61,972 nt of DNA, taken from contig CAYLZH010000003.1 of assembly GCA_964388245.1 (NCBI GenBank), positions 1 to 61,972 on the forward strand, read 5' to 3'. Positions 1 through 8,175 of this stretch are shown in pieces. How positions within the stretch are numbered: position 1 is the stretch's first letter; each line of letters opens with the position of its first letter. The position numbers and the translations under genes were made by a program. The stretch is from JAIOYV01 sp964388245 (GTDB taxonomy: Bacteria > Bacteroidota > Bacteroidia > Bacteroidales > M50B96). Under the pieces are notes generated by a model. That model searched no databases. It was not told the DNA's origin and saw only the letters and a program-made list of their open reading frames with translations.

Positions 1-272
1 ATAGCAGGTAATCCAAGGTAGTAAACAAAGCGCACAAAGCCCTGGACCTGGTAAATTTTCTCGAAATCCTTTATGGAACATTTAACAAACACGTAGGAAG
101 TAAACAGCACTTTTTCAATCTTCTTTTTCCTGTCGCTCCACTGGCGTACTACAGTTTGTGTTGGACAAAAAGTTTCGAGGCCCAATTGTTCAAACTCATG
201 GCTAACTTTTTTCTCAGCCTTTGGAGCTGAATAAACTACATACCATTGTCTTTCAATAATATTTCCTCTCAT
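1..272 (-). CDS. NusG-like (UpxY family) transcription antiterminator, 5' part only
   Basis: This reading frame starts at an ATG (272-270) and runs leftward out of the window, so only the first 90 codons are seen. The visible part is a NusG N-terminal (NGN) domain: it opens with RQWYVVYSAPKAEKKV, typical of specialised NusG paralogues, followed by LGLETFCPTQ and LFTSYVFVK, the usual core strands. Family members such as UpxY and RfaH bind RNA polymerase and let it read through long polysaccharide operons. The start lies 14 nt beyond the stop of the regulator at 287-841, and AAGGA just upstream of the ATG could serve as a ribosome site, so the two are probably one operon. The KOW domain and the genes it serves lie outside the window. 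The family call is secure; the capsule or exopolysaccharide target is inference from family habit. Confidence 0.8.
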   Translation of the reverse strand, partial: MRGNIIERQWYVVYSAPKAEKKVSHEFEQLGLETFCPTQTVVRQWSDRKKKIEKVLFTSYVFVKCSIKDFEKIYQVQGFVRFVYYLGLPA

Positions 273-286
273 TTTTAATTCCTTAA

Positions 287-841
287 TCAGTTTTGTATAA
301 CCTGATTTTCCCTTGTCCAAAGTAACAACGGTTCAATACTGCTTGCATCATTTTTGTAAACCTCAAATTCCTGTATGCTAAGCACCAGATACCGGATTCG
401 TCTTTTTATCATCCGTTCTGCTTTTTCAATTAACTCAAGTAAATATCCACGGTTAATTCTTTCGCCTAAAAAAACAAGGTCAATAATGTTGTTGTCGATC
501 CCTTTTGCAAAGTCACCAACAATAAATACCGATTGTACTTCGCCCAGATTTTGAATTACTTTTTCGATAATATGATCAAAGCCCAAATGTTTAAGCAGGA
601 TATTATGAATGTCCTGGTAAAGGGGATGTGCTGTATTGGCCTGAAACATCTTCTTATTTCCTTTAGTAAAGGATGTCAACAAACCGGCTTTTTCGAATTT
701 ATTCAGCTCATGGCGAATAGCATTTGTTGACTCCCTAAACTCGCCTTCCAGGTTCCTCAGGTATGAGCTGGCCTGGCTGTTAAGGAAAAATTTCGTGAGT
801 AACTTTATCCTTGTCTTCGATGTTATTAATGTATCGAGCAT
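287..841 (-). CDS. Winged-helix transcriptional regulator with nucleotidyltransferase-like C-terminal domain
   Basis: A 184-residue protein. Residues about 1-75 look like an ArsR/MarR-type winged helix (TSKTRIKLLTKFFLNSQASS, then RESTNAIRHELNKFEKAGLL, the recognition-helix region). Residues about 90-175 contain VFIVGDFAKGIDNNIIDLVFLG, which resembles the strand-turn-acidic pattern of minimal nucleotidyltransferase (MNT) folds, although the canonical GSxxxG catalytic signature is not obvious, so enzyme activity is doubtful. Similar HTH-plus-NTase-like proteins are often seen immediately before NusG-like antiterminators at Bacteroidota polysaccharide loci, which is the arrangement here. It is probably a DNA-binding regulator of the downstream operon. 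The specific ligand or operator is unknown. Confidence 0.65.
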   Translation of the reverse strand: MLDTLITSKTRIKLLTKFFLNSQASSYLRNLEGEFRESTNAIRHELNKFEKAGLLTSFTKGNKKMFQANTAHPLYQDIHNILLKHLGFDHIIEKVIQNLGEVQSVFIVGDFAKGIDNNIIDLVFLGERINRGYLLELIEKAERMIKRRIRYLVLSIQEFEVYKNDASSIEPLLLWTRENQVIQN

Positions 842-1078
842 AGAAACTAATTTCCTTTCTTAAATAGATAAAGCACGAATTATATGATTCTAAAATATTG
901 CATTCGAGCTGTTTCAAATAATCACTTCCTCAGTTTTAAAAACGAGTAACAAAACTACTCAATCTTTTTGTATCACCAAATAATAAGGGCAAAAACTCAG
1001 TCAATAGTATGTTCGACAACTTAAAATGGGTTAACATACAAATGGTTACTCTTGATCTTATATATCGATACTAATTTC

Positions 1079-1086
1079 TATTTTTG
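1079..1086 (+). promoter_or_regulatory. Candidate -7 box for the MazG-like gene
   Basis: TATTTTTG matches the Bacteroidota -7 consensus TAnnTTTG. It overlaps a possible TTG start codon at 1084, which makes that start unlikely and favours the ATG at 1102. The resulting leader would be very short, and no good -33 box was seen. Confidence 0.35.
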
Positions 1087-1101
1087 ACAAATTTCAAAAT
1101 T

Positions 1102-1428
1102 ATGACAATACATGAAGCACAAAGTCAGGTTGATAATTGGATTAGGACGGTAGGTGTAAGATATTTTAATGAACTAACGAATATGGCTATCCTGACAGAA
1201 GAAGTTGGCGAAGTTGCCCGGATAATGGCCAGAGAATATGGCGAACAATCCCAGAAGAACACTGATAAGCCTCAAGACCTTGCCGATGAATTAGCTGATG
1301 TTTTTTGGGTACTGATTTGTATTGCCAATCAAACGGGGGTTGATCTTACCGATGCCTTTAAAAAAAACCTTGAGAAGAAAAGCTCCCGTGATAACCAACG
1401 ACATCTGAATAATCATAAACTCAGATAA
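1102..1428 (+). CDS. MazG-like nucleotide pyrophosphohydrolase
   Basis: A 108-residue all-alpha protein. It carries the two metal-binding signatures of the MazG/RS21-C6 superfamily: ILTEEVGEVARIMAREYG (the EExxE helix) and ELADVFWVLICIANQTG (ExxD helix). Such enzymes hydrolyse (d)NTPs to the monophosphate and pyrophosphate and are thought to clean up modified nucleotides. The frame can be extended to a TTG at 1084, but that codon lies inside a promoter-like box, so the ATG at 1102 is preferred. The gene sits 37 nt before the Ig-like lipoprotein gene and may be co-transcribed with it. The exact substrate cannot be read from the sequence. Confidence 0.85.
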   Translation: MTIHEAQSQVDNWIRTVGVRYFNELTNMAILTEEVGEVARIMAREYGEQSQKNTDKPQDLADELADVFWVLICIANQTGVDLTDAFKKNLEKKSSRDNQRHLNNHKLR

Positions 1429-1465
1429 TTGATGTAATGAAATTTCGTTATTTGAAAAAATCAGA

Positions 1466-3298
1466 ATGAAAGACAATAGATCTATTTTATATCAGGCAAC
1501 CAAATTTTCAGTAGCAATTTTACTTCTGGCATATGTTTACTCATGTGCCAACATGGGTATGCCCGAAGGAGGTCCAAAAGATGAGGATCCTCCAAAGGTT
1601 GTTTTATGTGATCCTCCAAATTTTTCAACTTTTTTCGATAAACAAAGTATTGAAATTACTTTCGACGAATATGTTGTACTGAAAAATGTAAATCAAAAAC
1701 TAATAATATCTCCTCCGCTTCCTGTAAAGCCTGAAATAAAATTAAAGGGTAAAAAAATATTAATCGAATTAAATAACGAACTAAATGACAGTACAACGTA
1801 TACTCTTAATTTTGGCGATGCAATTGTTGATAACAATGAAGGGAACGTTTTGCAGAATTTTCAGTTTGTTTTTTCTACCGGACAAAAGCTTGACTCTCTT
1901 TCTGTCTCAGGACAAATCCTGAATGCATTTACAAATCAGCCGGAGCCTGATATCCTTGTAATGGCCTATTCGGATTTATCCGATACTGTGCCTCAAACAG
2001 TAATTCCCGAGTATGTTTCGAGGACCATTTCAGATGGTAGTTTTTCAATAAATAACATGCGAAAATCAACATATAAAATTTTTGCATTAAAGGATGCAAA
2101 CAGCAACTACCTCTTTGATATGCCCAACGAGGCAATTGCTTTTCTCGATACTTTTGTGGCCCCTTTTGCCGAATTGCATGAAAAGGTCGACACGATTCCT
2201 CTTGATACCCTGGGCAACGATAGTATTGTACGCAAAACGATAACAAAAAATCACCCCTCAAATATCAGCTTACATTTATTCGAAGAGGAATTTTACAAAC
2301 AATATTTAAAAAGCACTGACCGGAAAAACAATACTAAGATTAAACTGGCTTTCAACCAACCGGTTAAAGATTCGATTGGCATAAATTTCCTTGTCCCCGA
2401 TACACTGCATGTAATTCAGGAATACCACGAAAACCGCGATAGTTTGTTTATATGGCTGACTGACTCGACAGAATATAATTTAGATACAATATTTTTAGAA
2501 GCCTCTTTTGTCAGAAAAGACTCACTTGGATTGGATTATCTGCATCGCGATTCACTTAAGTTGGGCTTCAGAAAAAAAGAAAAGAAAAAGAAAGAAAAAG
2601 AAAAGGAGAAAGAGAAAGTCAAAGGTTTACAATTTTCAACCAAACCCACGAAAAATTCGTACCTCGAAAAGAACAAGAATTTCATTATTACTTTTGCTGA
2701 ACCTGTAAAAAAACTGGACACCTCATTAATACAATTATTTACAAGCAAAGATACCAGTAAGGTTAGAGTTCCGTGCAGCATAAAAAATGACACAAATGAA
2801 GTTAGAAATTACCATTTATATACCCGGTGGGAACCGGATAACCGCTATGTTTTAATTGCCGAAGATTCAGCTATAACGAGTTATTGGAATAAATATAATG
2901 ATAGTACGGCCATTGTTTTTAAAACACGTGCTAACGAGGATTATGGGAATATTATAATCAATTTTGATAGTATAAATACATACGGTATTATTCAGCTATT
3001 GGATGAAAAAGAAGTAATTCTTGAAGAAAAAAGGATCAATAAAGCTGGTAAAACCATGTTTAATTTCCTGCTTCCCGGAAACTTTAAGATGAAATTTATA
3101 TTCGACCTCAACAATAATGGAAAATGGGATACTGGAAATTACAGCTCGAAAATGCAGCCCGAAAAGGTAAATTTCTATCCCGGTGAAATAAAGGTTCGGG
3201 CGAACTGGGACCTGGAATTTGACTGGAATCCAAATATTTCAAGCTCAATTTCAGGTAATGTAAAAGACTCAGATGAAAAACCTGCACCTGGCAGGTAA
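1466..3298 (+). CDS. Ig-like domain lipoprotein of the Bacteroidota envelope
   Basis: A 610-residue protein with an N-terminal hydrophobic segment (AILLLAYVYSC) ending in a cysteine that fits a lipobox, so it is probably a lipoprotein. Immediately after comes NMGMPEGGPKDEDPPKVV, a motif typical of a conserved Bacteroidota family with an SbsA-type Ig-like domain (about residues 40-140: PPNFSTFFDKQSIEITFDE, then YTLNFGDAIVDNNEGN). A carboxypeptidase-regulatory-like beta domain follows (about 145-215), then further Ig-like beta segments. Residues about 369-386 form a lysine/glutamate run encoded by an unbroken purine tract. The C-terminus ends in FDWNPNISSSISGNVKDS. It converges on the minus-strand gene at 3326-3676 with a 27-nt gap. 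The function is unknown; the surface or periplasmic lipoprotein assignment is inferred from the signal. Confidence 0.75.
   Translation: MKDNRSILYQATKFSVAILLLAYVYSCANMGMPEGGPKDEDPPKVVLCDPPNFSTFFDKQSIEITFDEYVVLKNVNQKLIISPPLPVKPEIKLKGKKILIELNNELNDSTTYTLNFGDAIVDNNEGNVLQNFQFVFSTGQKLDSLSVSGQILNAFTNQPEPDILVMAYSDLSDTVPQTVIPEYVSRTISDGSFSINNMRKSTYKIFALKDANSNYLFDMPNEAIAFLDTFVAPFAELHEKVDTIPLDTLGNDSIVRKTITKNHPSNISLHLFEEEFYKQYLKSTDRKNNTKIKLAFNQPVKDSIGINFLVPDTLHVIQEYHENRDSLFIWLTDSTEYNLDTIFLEASFVRKDSLGLDYLHRDSLKLGFRKKEKKKKEKEKEKEKVKGLQFSTKPTKNSYLEKNKNFIITFAEPVKKLDTSLIQLFTSKDTSKVRVPCSIKNDTNEVRNYHLYTRWEPDNRYVLIAEDSAITSYWNKYNDSTAIVFKTRANEDYGNIIINFDSINTYGIIQLLDEKEVILEEKRINKAGKTMFNFLLPGNFKMKFIFDLNNNGKWDTGNYSSKMQPEKVNFYPGEIKVRANWDLEFDWNPNISSSISGNVKDSDEKPAPGR
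2570..2618 (+). repeat. 49-nt uninterrupted purine tract (Lys/Glu codons)
   Basis: Every base from 2570 to 2618 is A or G on the plus strand, in a run of short AAAG/AAAAG units inside the Ig-like lipoprotein gene. It encodes an alternating KEK-type linker. Such tracts are prone to slippage and could vary in length between relatives. The reading frame is intact here. Confidence 0.9.
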
Positions 3299-3325
3299 AA
3301 AACAATATCAAAAATGTGATTTTGA

Positions 3326-3676
3326 TTATTTCCCAAGCCCGGCCTGAAGCTCGGCAATATCGATCCTCCGCCTTCGTCGTACCGATCGCCATGCAAAAAA
3401 GAAAATTACTACTAATACCGATAATACCGTAATTACTAAAGCAAGAATTACAATTGTTTGTTCTTTTTGCCTGATAATTTCGATTTTCTCGTTTTTCTGC
3501 TGTTTCAAACGGGCAAGCTCATTCTTAAGTGCTTGTCTGTCAATGCTGTCTTGTAAATCATTATTTATAACGGACTGATTTTTAACCTGATCTACTTGCA
3601 ATGATGTTTCTGCCTGAACTATGTTTACAGAGATAAAGCAAAGTATTGTAGATAAAACAAAAATGTTTCTGGTCAT
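3326..3676 (-). CDS. Small membrane protein with signal peptide, coiled coil and one TM helix
   Basis: A 116-residue protein, not assigned to a known family. It begins with a probable signal peptide (MTRNIFVLSTILCFISVNIVQA). A charged helical stretch follows (ALKNELARLKQQKNEKIEII, about residues 49-71) that could form a coiled coil. Next comes a strongly hydrophobic helix (TIVILALVITVLSVLVVIFFF, about 74-95), then an arginine cluster (RSVRRRRR) expected on the cytoplasmic side. The topology implied is periplasmic N-terminal region, one membrane helix and a short basic cytoplasmic tail. It precedes the ferredoxin gene's downstream end by 49 nt on the same strand. It looks like a real gene because of the ordered signal, helix and TM composition, but its role is unknown. 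Confidence 0.6.
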   Translation of the reverse strand: MTRNIFVLSTILCFISVNIVQAETSLQVDQVKNQSVINNDLQDSIDRQALKNELARLKQQKNEKIEIIRQKEQTIVILALVITVLSVLVVIFFFAWRSVRRRRRIDIAELQAGLGK

Positions 3677-3725
3677 TATAACAAAATAAAAGTTTACTTA
3701 CTTCATGATACAAACAAAACAGCAA

Positions 3726-3950
3726 TTAGTTTTTAATGCTGATACATTTCGACGGACAAATATCAGCACACTGGTTGATTAGGAGTGTATCATCCTTGAA
3801 AATCTCTAAAACAAAAACGCCCTGTTTTTCTATTGCACCCGATAAATTACACCTGCCATCAATTTTATCAACCTGCCAAAATGCAGGAGCAATATCACAA
3901 CAATATCCGCAACCAATGCATTTCGCCCGAGCATAAAAAATCCTGATCAT
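3726..3950 (-). CDS. Single-cluster [4Fe-4S] ferredoxin
   Basis: A 74-residue protein. KCIGCGYC places cysteines at 11, 14 and 17, and CADICPSKC supplies Cys65 followed by proline, giving the four ligands of one [4Fe-4S] cluster. Cys18, Cys61 and Cys69 are additional. The long spacer between the two halves and the single cluster fit the small monocluster ferredoxins. It would act as a cytoplasmic one-electron carrier. It lies 46 nt downstream of the GT9 glycosyltransferase gene on the same strand, so co-transcription is possible, but no redox enzyme is adjacent to suggest a partner. Confidence 0.85.
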   Translation of the reverse strand: MIRIFYARAKCIGCGYCCDIAPAFWQVDKIDGRCNLSGAIEKQGVFVLEIFKDDTLLINQCADICPSKCISIKN

Positions 3951-3996
3951 TCAACTAATAAAATTCTCTGCAAGCTTTGTCTTAAAATTTATGAAA

Positions 3997-4998
3997 TTAA
4001 AATAACTGTTTTGCCAACTCTACAATCCCGTCCACATCCTGCTTATTCATACAATCGAAATGTTTCTTAGGGCATTTCGAAAAACCTATTTTGCTACATG
4101 GCCTGCATTTTAATCCTTCAACCTGAAATATTTTTGAATCCGAATTTGGCAGATAAGGATACATTCCAAACTCGGGGATTGTGTTGCCCCATATCGAGAT
4201 TAAATTCTTTTTAAAGGCGGCAGAAATATGCATCAGTCCGGTATCGTGGCTTATCACAACACTGGCTTGTTTTACCAGCGAAGCCGATTGATTGATGGAA
4301 AATCTTCCACAGGAATTATAAACTAAATCTTTGCTTTTATCCGAAAATGACCTGCTTTTAGACACTACCGTTACAGCTACTGCTTTGTCTTCCGGGCCAC
4401 CCAACAAAATAACTGGTAGTTCTAGTTTCCCACATATTTCGGCAATTTTTTCGGGCGGTAGCTTTTTGGTCGAATGTTGTGCTCCGATTACAAAGGCTAT
4501 ATAGCCGCTGCGATATTCTTCCGGTAAATCCACTTTTAATATTTCTTCTCCTTCCGGGATAAAATAGTCCAATCCATTTCCATCGTTTTTCACATCAAAC
4601 ACCGACAGGGTCTGCATGTAGCGGTCGACAATGTGTACATCGGGCAGTTTATTTATTTTGAAATGTACCATCAGCCACTTTTCCCAATTCAGTTTTTTAA
4701 AGGAAAATGCCAACATGCCCAGACTTTGCTTTACTTTTCTACTTCTTAGGTTGTTGTGCAGGTCGATAATGTAATCGAAATGCTCGTACTTTAATTTTTC
4801 AAGTAGCTGGGGCATGTTCCTGTCCAATACCCGAACCTGATCAATATAAGGATTGGCCTGGACAACCGTAGCATATTGCTTTTTAGTGAGATAATGAATT
4901 TCGGCTCCTTCAACCTGTTGTTTCAGGTTTCTAAGAACAGGCGTTGTTAGAACAATATCGCCAATAGAGCTAAAACGTATGACGAGGAATTTTACCAC
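3997..4998 (-). CDS. Glycosyltransferase family 9 (heptosyltransferase-like)
   Basis: About 333 residues, the usual size for ADP-heptose:LPS heptosyltransferase-like GT9 enzymes. The N-terminus KFLVIRFSSIGDIVLTTPVLRNL is diagnostic of the family. The C-terminal half carries the sugar-nucleotide site region: YIAFVIGAQHSTKKLPPEK, PVILLGGPED, VISHDTGLMHISAAFKK and ISIWGNTIPEFGMYP. It should add a sugar to lipopolysaccharide or a related glycan at the inner face of the inner membrane. The frame opens with a TTG at 5013; the GTG at 4998, which begins VVKFLVIRF, fits the family's N-terminus better and is used here. A cysteine cluster near the C-terminus (LKCRPCSKIGFSKCPKKHFDC) is typical of this Bacteroidota subgroup. 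The acceptor is unknown. Confidence 0.85.
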   Translation of the reverse strand: MVKFLVIRFSSIGDIVLTTPVLRNLKQQVEGAEIHYLTKKQYATVVQANPYIDQVRVLDRNMPQLLEKLKYEHFDYIIDLHNNLRSRKVKQSLGMLAFSFKKLNWEKWLMVHFKINKLPDVHIVDRYMQTLSVFDVKNDGNGLDYFIPEGEEILKVDLPEEYRSGYIAFVIGAQHSTKKLPPEKIAEICGKLELPVILLGGPEDKAVAVTVVSKSRSFSDKSKDLVYNSCGRFSINQSASLVKQASVVISHDTGLMHISAAFKKNLISIWGNTIPEFGMYPYLPNSDSKIFQVEGLKCRPCSKIGFSKCPKKHFDCMNKQDVDGIVELAKQLF

Positions 4999-5146
4999 CC
5001 CACAAAAAAACAAAATCCAACCAATATATCAAGTTTGTGGAATTATAAATTTACATGGATTACACTGTTGATTGCTGCTATAACAACTCATCGGGTAACA
5101 TTGAGTCATCCGGTGAGTCAGTCCAAACAATGAAGCCCTCTTTGAT

Positions 5147-5183
5147 GGAAAAGTCGGGGTGTAACTTAAAGTCGCGCCCCGAC
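5147..5183 (-). terminator. Rho-independent terminator after the VCBS pair
   Basis: GTCGGGG (5153-5159) and CCCCGAC (5177-5183) form a 7-bp GC-rich stem with a 17-nt loop. Read on the minus strand the stem is followed by CTTTTCC. It lies 20 nt beyond the stop of the minus-strand gene ending at 5203. Confidence 0.55.
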
Positions 5184-5202
5184 TAATGTTTTGTCTCTTC
5201 TA

Positions 5203-8163
5203 TTACATTAAAACCAATAATTTCCTGATTTTCGTATCATCATTCTCAATATGCACAAAATAAATCCCTTTGGTTTGCCCAGCAAGGTTGAAATGAACTT
5301 CATTCCGATTATTGATGGTAACTTCTTTCACCAGTCTCCCGGTAAGAGTTTTGATATGTACGGATTGCAGGTTTGTTCCAGTTAACACAAAATCGCCGGT
5401 GCCGGGGTTGGGGTAGAGTTTTACATTTTGTTTTTCCAGTTCGTAAATTCCAATGGGGTCGTATACTTTTATTAAGGTTGAATCTGTATTAGAACAACCG
5501 TTCAGGGAATCTGAATAGGTGTACAAAATCCAATGTTCGCCCAGTCCTGCAATTGATGGATAGAAGGCGTTTGCAACGATTCCGTTTCCTGAATAAATTC
5601 CACCGGCAGGAGTTGCTGCTGGTAAGGCAAGCAAACCTGAATCAATACTCACTGAATCGGGTACGAAAGGAGAAATGCTAACCACTGGTGCAGGAATAAC
5701 CACCAGTGTAAGTTCTTCTATGCTGTCGCAACCGTGAACCGATTGGAAGGTTTCGGAATAAATTCCGGTTGTAGTAAGCATCTGGCCGTAGAAATTGTAG
5801 GCTTCACCCTCGCAGATTTCTATGGTATCAAGTGGGAAGTAAGTTGGAAAATTTTCCAGCCGAACAATAATAACGCTATCACCCCCCTGAATATTGATGA
5901 GAGTATCGGTGTAATCACCGGGTTGACTTACCCAGTTTCCAAAAATCATTGCACTATCGTCGGCACAAATCGTAATTGTATCTACCAGGTTATTGAGGGT
6001 GTTTTCAAGCCATTGCACCTTAGGGTGAAGTGCTAATATAAGATCCATATCCCCATCGTTATCTAAATCACTTGTACAAATATCCCAAACATTATTTTCT
6101 ATGAAATCAACAGGAATTGGAGGGCCAAAGTTAGCAGATCCAAGGTTCTCGTACCATATTAATCGATTATCGAAAGTAGAGGATAAAAGAAGACCTGAAA
6201 AAATATCCAAATCCCCGTCATTATCAATATCTACAGTTGCCATGCCGTAACTCATCATATCACCTGCGCATGGAATAAAAACAATGCTATCGAAATTACC
6301 AAAGCCATCATTTGGATAATACCCCAGAAAGTTTTCAAGAGGATATGTCCAAAAATTAAAATCCTGAAAAACAATATCAATATCGTTATCATTATCGATA
6401 TCTACTAAATCTATTTCCTGTCCCCCTATAAAAGGATTTATTGTATCTAAAGGCACAAAATTACCACCACCATTATTACCAATTAAGAAAATTCTACTTT
6501 CATTCGATACAACTATATCTGGTAGGGAGTCGTTATTAAGGTCTTTCACAGCAATGGCATCTATATCCAGAATATTATTGAGGAATTGAGGATTTCCAAA
6601 ATTACCACTACCAAGATTTTTCGACAAGTGTAAAGCGCCTCCACTGTTCCATATTACATCAATCAAACTGTCATTGTCCATATCGCATGTCACAATACGA
6701 AATGTATTGCCATAACTATATGGTATAGTATCACATGAACCAAAAAAATCGTTGTGGAAATCATGAAACCAAACAACCTCATTTCCCCATCCTCCTGCAA
6801 CAACATCCTCATGTCCGTCCAGGTCGAAATCGGCTGTGCTTACCGAATTTGCATAAGTAACTGAAGTGGAGATTTCTTTTTGTAGGGAAAATTGCTTATT
6901 GCCCAAGTTTTTATACCAGGCAATTTTATCATCAGCACGTGAGGCTGAAAGAATGTCCGGCAAACCATCGTTATCAATATCCGAAATATGAACATCCATA
7001 GCAGATGCTGCTGCATAACTGATTCTTTGAAAATGGGAATATATATTAGCACCTGAATTCTTAAACACCTCAATTGTAGAATGGATAGAAGTGCTGGAAA
7101 CAATATCAATATCGCCATCATTGTCGAGATCACCACTGCATGACCAGGCAAGGTTAGGTAGCGTATCACAAATCATTTGGGAAGGACCAAATACCCCTCC
7201 ACCAATATTTTCTTGCCAAACCACAAAATAGGTTGAAATATATGTGCTTATCATATCCATGTCGCTATCACCATCCATATCTGCCAATGCGAGACGTGGT
7301 GTTGCCGATGTACTATCTATTAGTATATCATTCGAGAAGTTTCCTCCACCCAAATTTTTTTTCCATGTAATCACAAAGCCATGAGAACCAACAATATCAG
7401 GAAAACCATTATTGTCGAAGTCCACAATTTCTATTCCTCCATAACTGTACTCTACAGAATCGATAAACTGTTCCAGACTAAAATTTCCATTTCCAAGATT
7501 TTTCTTCCATGTATTTATGGAATAAGTAATACTACTTGTATGAAATGATTTTGAGCAAAGTAAATCCTTCTTCCCATCCTGATCAAGATCAACCGGAATT
7601 AGTTTATAAGAGGTTGCACTAATAGTATCAATAATTTGTTGGGGTCCAAAATTTCCATTCCCGAGGTTCCTAAACCAGGTAATTGTACTATCAGAGTATG
7701 TTGAACAAATAATATCTTTAAAATTGTCGTTATCCAGATCGTTTATGTATAATAAGGCATTACCATCGAAAGCATAGTTATTGTAGATATTCTGGCAACT
7801 ACCAAAACTACCATTGCCTGCATTTTCAAACCAGCAAATCCGACCAGAAGCACAGCATACCACATCAATATCCCCGTCCTGATCTAAATCGGCAGGTTCG
7901 GCATTATATACAAGCTCATTATTGGAATTAATAACAATTGCAGTATCATAAAAACCATTTCCATTATTGCGATACCATACTACTTTTTGGTCACCACCAG
8001 CGAAAACCAGAATGTCCAAATCGCCATCATTATCCATATCACAAAGACTGGGCTTCTTGGGGTATCCGCCAACAGTTAAAATATGTGAGATAAATATTGG
8101 TTGGGAAAAGGAAAAACTACTTAGTAGAAAAAAACAGATCAAAAGTGTAAGGCAATGTTTCAT
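5203..8163 (-). CDS. FG-GAP/VCBS repeat protein with type A T9SS sorting domain
   Basis: A secreted protein of about 986 residues. The signal peptide is MKHCLTLLICFFLLSSFSFSQ; the upstream in-frame TTG (8172) is ignored because the ATG at 8163 begins a clean signal. Residues about 25-720 are a long series of beta-propeller-type repeats, each with a calcium-loop pattern such as DMDNDGDLDIL or DLDQDGDIDVV followed by VVWYRNNGNG-like strands (FG-GAP/VCBS). Two short Ig-like segments follow (TITICADDSAMIFGNW, then TIEICEGEAYNFYGQ). The C-terminal 80 residues form a type A sorting domain (KLYPNPGTGDF, KTLTGRLVKEV, GIYFVHIEN). It is a cargo of type IX secretion, cleaved and anchored at or released from the surface. 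It is a tandem paralogue of the next gene upstream, 12 nt away, in the same probable operon. Confidence 0.88.
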   Translation of the reverse strand: MKHCLTLLICFFLLSSFSFSQPIFISHILTVGGYPKKPSLCDMDNDGDLDILVFAGGDQKVVWYRNNGNGFYDTAIVINSNNELVYNAEPADLDQDGDIDVVCCASGRICWFENAGNGSFGSCQNIYNNYAFDGNALLYINDLDNDNFKDIICSTYSDSTITWFRNLGNGNFGPQQIIDTISATSYKLIPVDLDQDGKKDLLCSKSFHTSSITYSINTWKKNLGNGNFSLEQFIDSVEYSYGGIEIVDFDNNGFPDIVGSHGFVITWKKNLGGGNFSNDILIDSTSATPRLALADMDGDSDMDMISTYISTYFVVWQENIGGGVFGPSQMICDTLPNLAWSCSGDLDNDGDIDIVSSTSIHSTIEVFKNSGANIYSHFQRISYAAASAMDVHISDIDNDGLPDILSASRADDKIAWYKNLGNKQFSLQKEISTSVTYANSVSTADFDLDGHEDVVAGGWGNEVVWFHDFHNDFFGSCDTIPYSYGNTFRIVTCDMDNDSLIDVIWNSGGALHLSKNLGSGNFGNPQFLNNILDIDAIAVKDLNNDSLPDIVVSNESRIFLIGNNGGGNFVPLDTINPFIGGQEIDLVDIDNDNDIDIVFQDFNFWTYPLENFLGYYPNDGFGNFDSIVFIPCAGDMMSYGMATVDIDNDGDLDIFSGLLLSSTFDNRLIWYENLGSANFGPPIPVDFIENNVWDICTSDLDNDGDMDLILALHPKVQWLENTLNNLVDTITICADDSAMIFGNWVSQPGDYTDTLINIQGGDSVIIVRLENFPTYFPLDTIEICEGEAYNFYGQMLTTTGIYSETFQSVHGCDSIEELTLVVIPAPVVSISPFVPDSVSIDSGLLALPAATPAGGIYSGNGIVANAFYPSIAGLGEHWILYTYSDSLNGCSNTDSTLIKVYDPIGIYELEKQNVKLYPNPGTGDFVLTGTNLQSVHIKTLTGRLVKEVTINNRNEVHFNLAGQTKGIYFVHIENDDTKIRKLLVLM

Positions 8164-8175
8164 GATTTTCAAATA

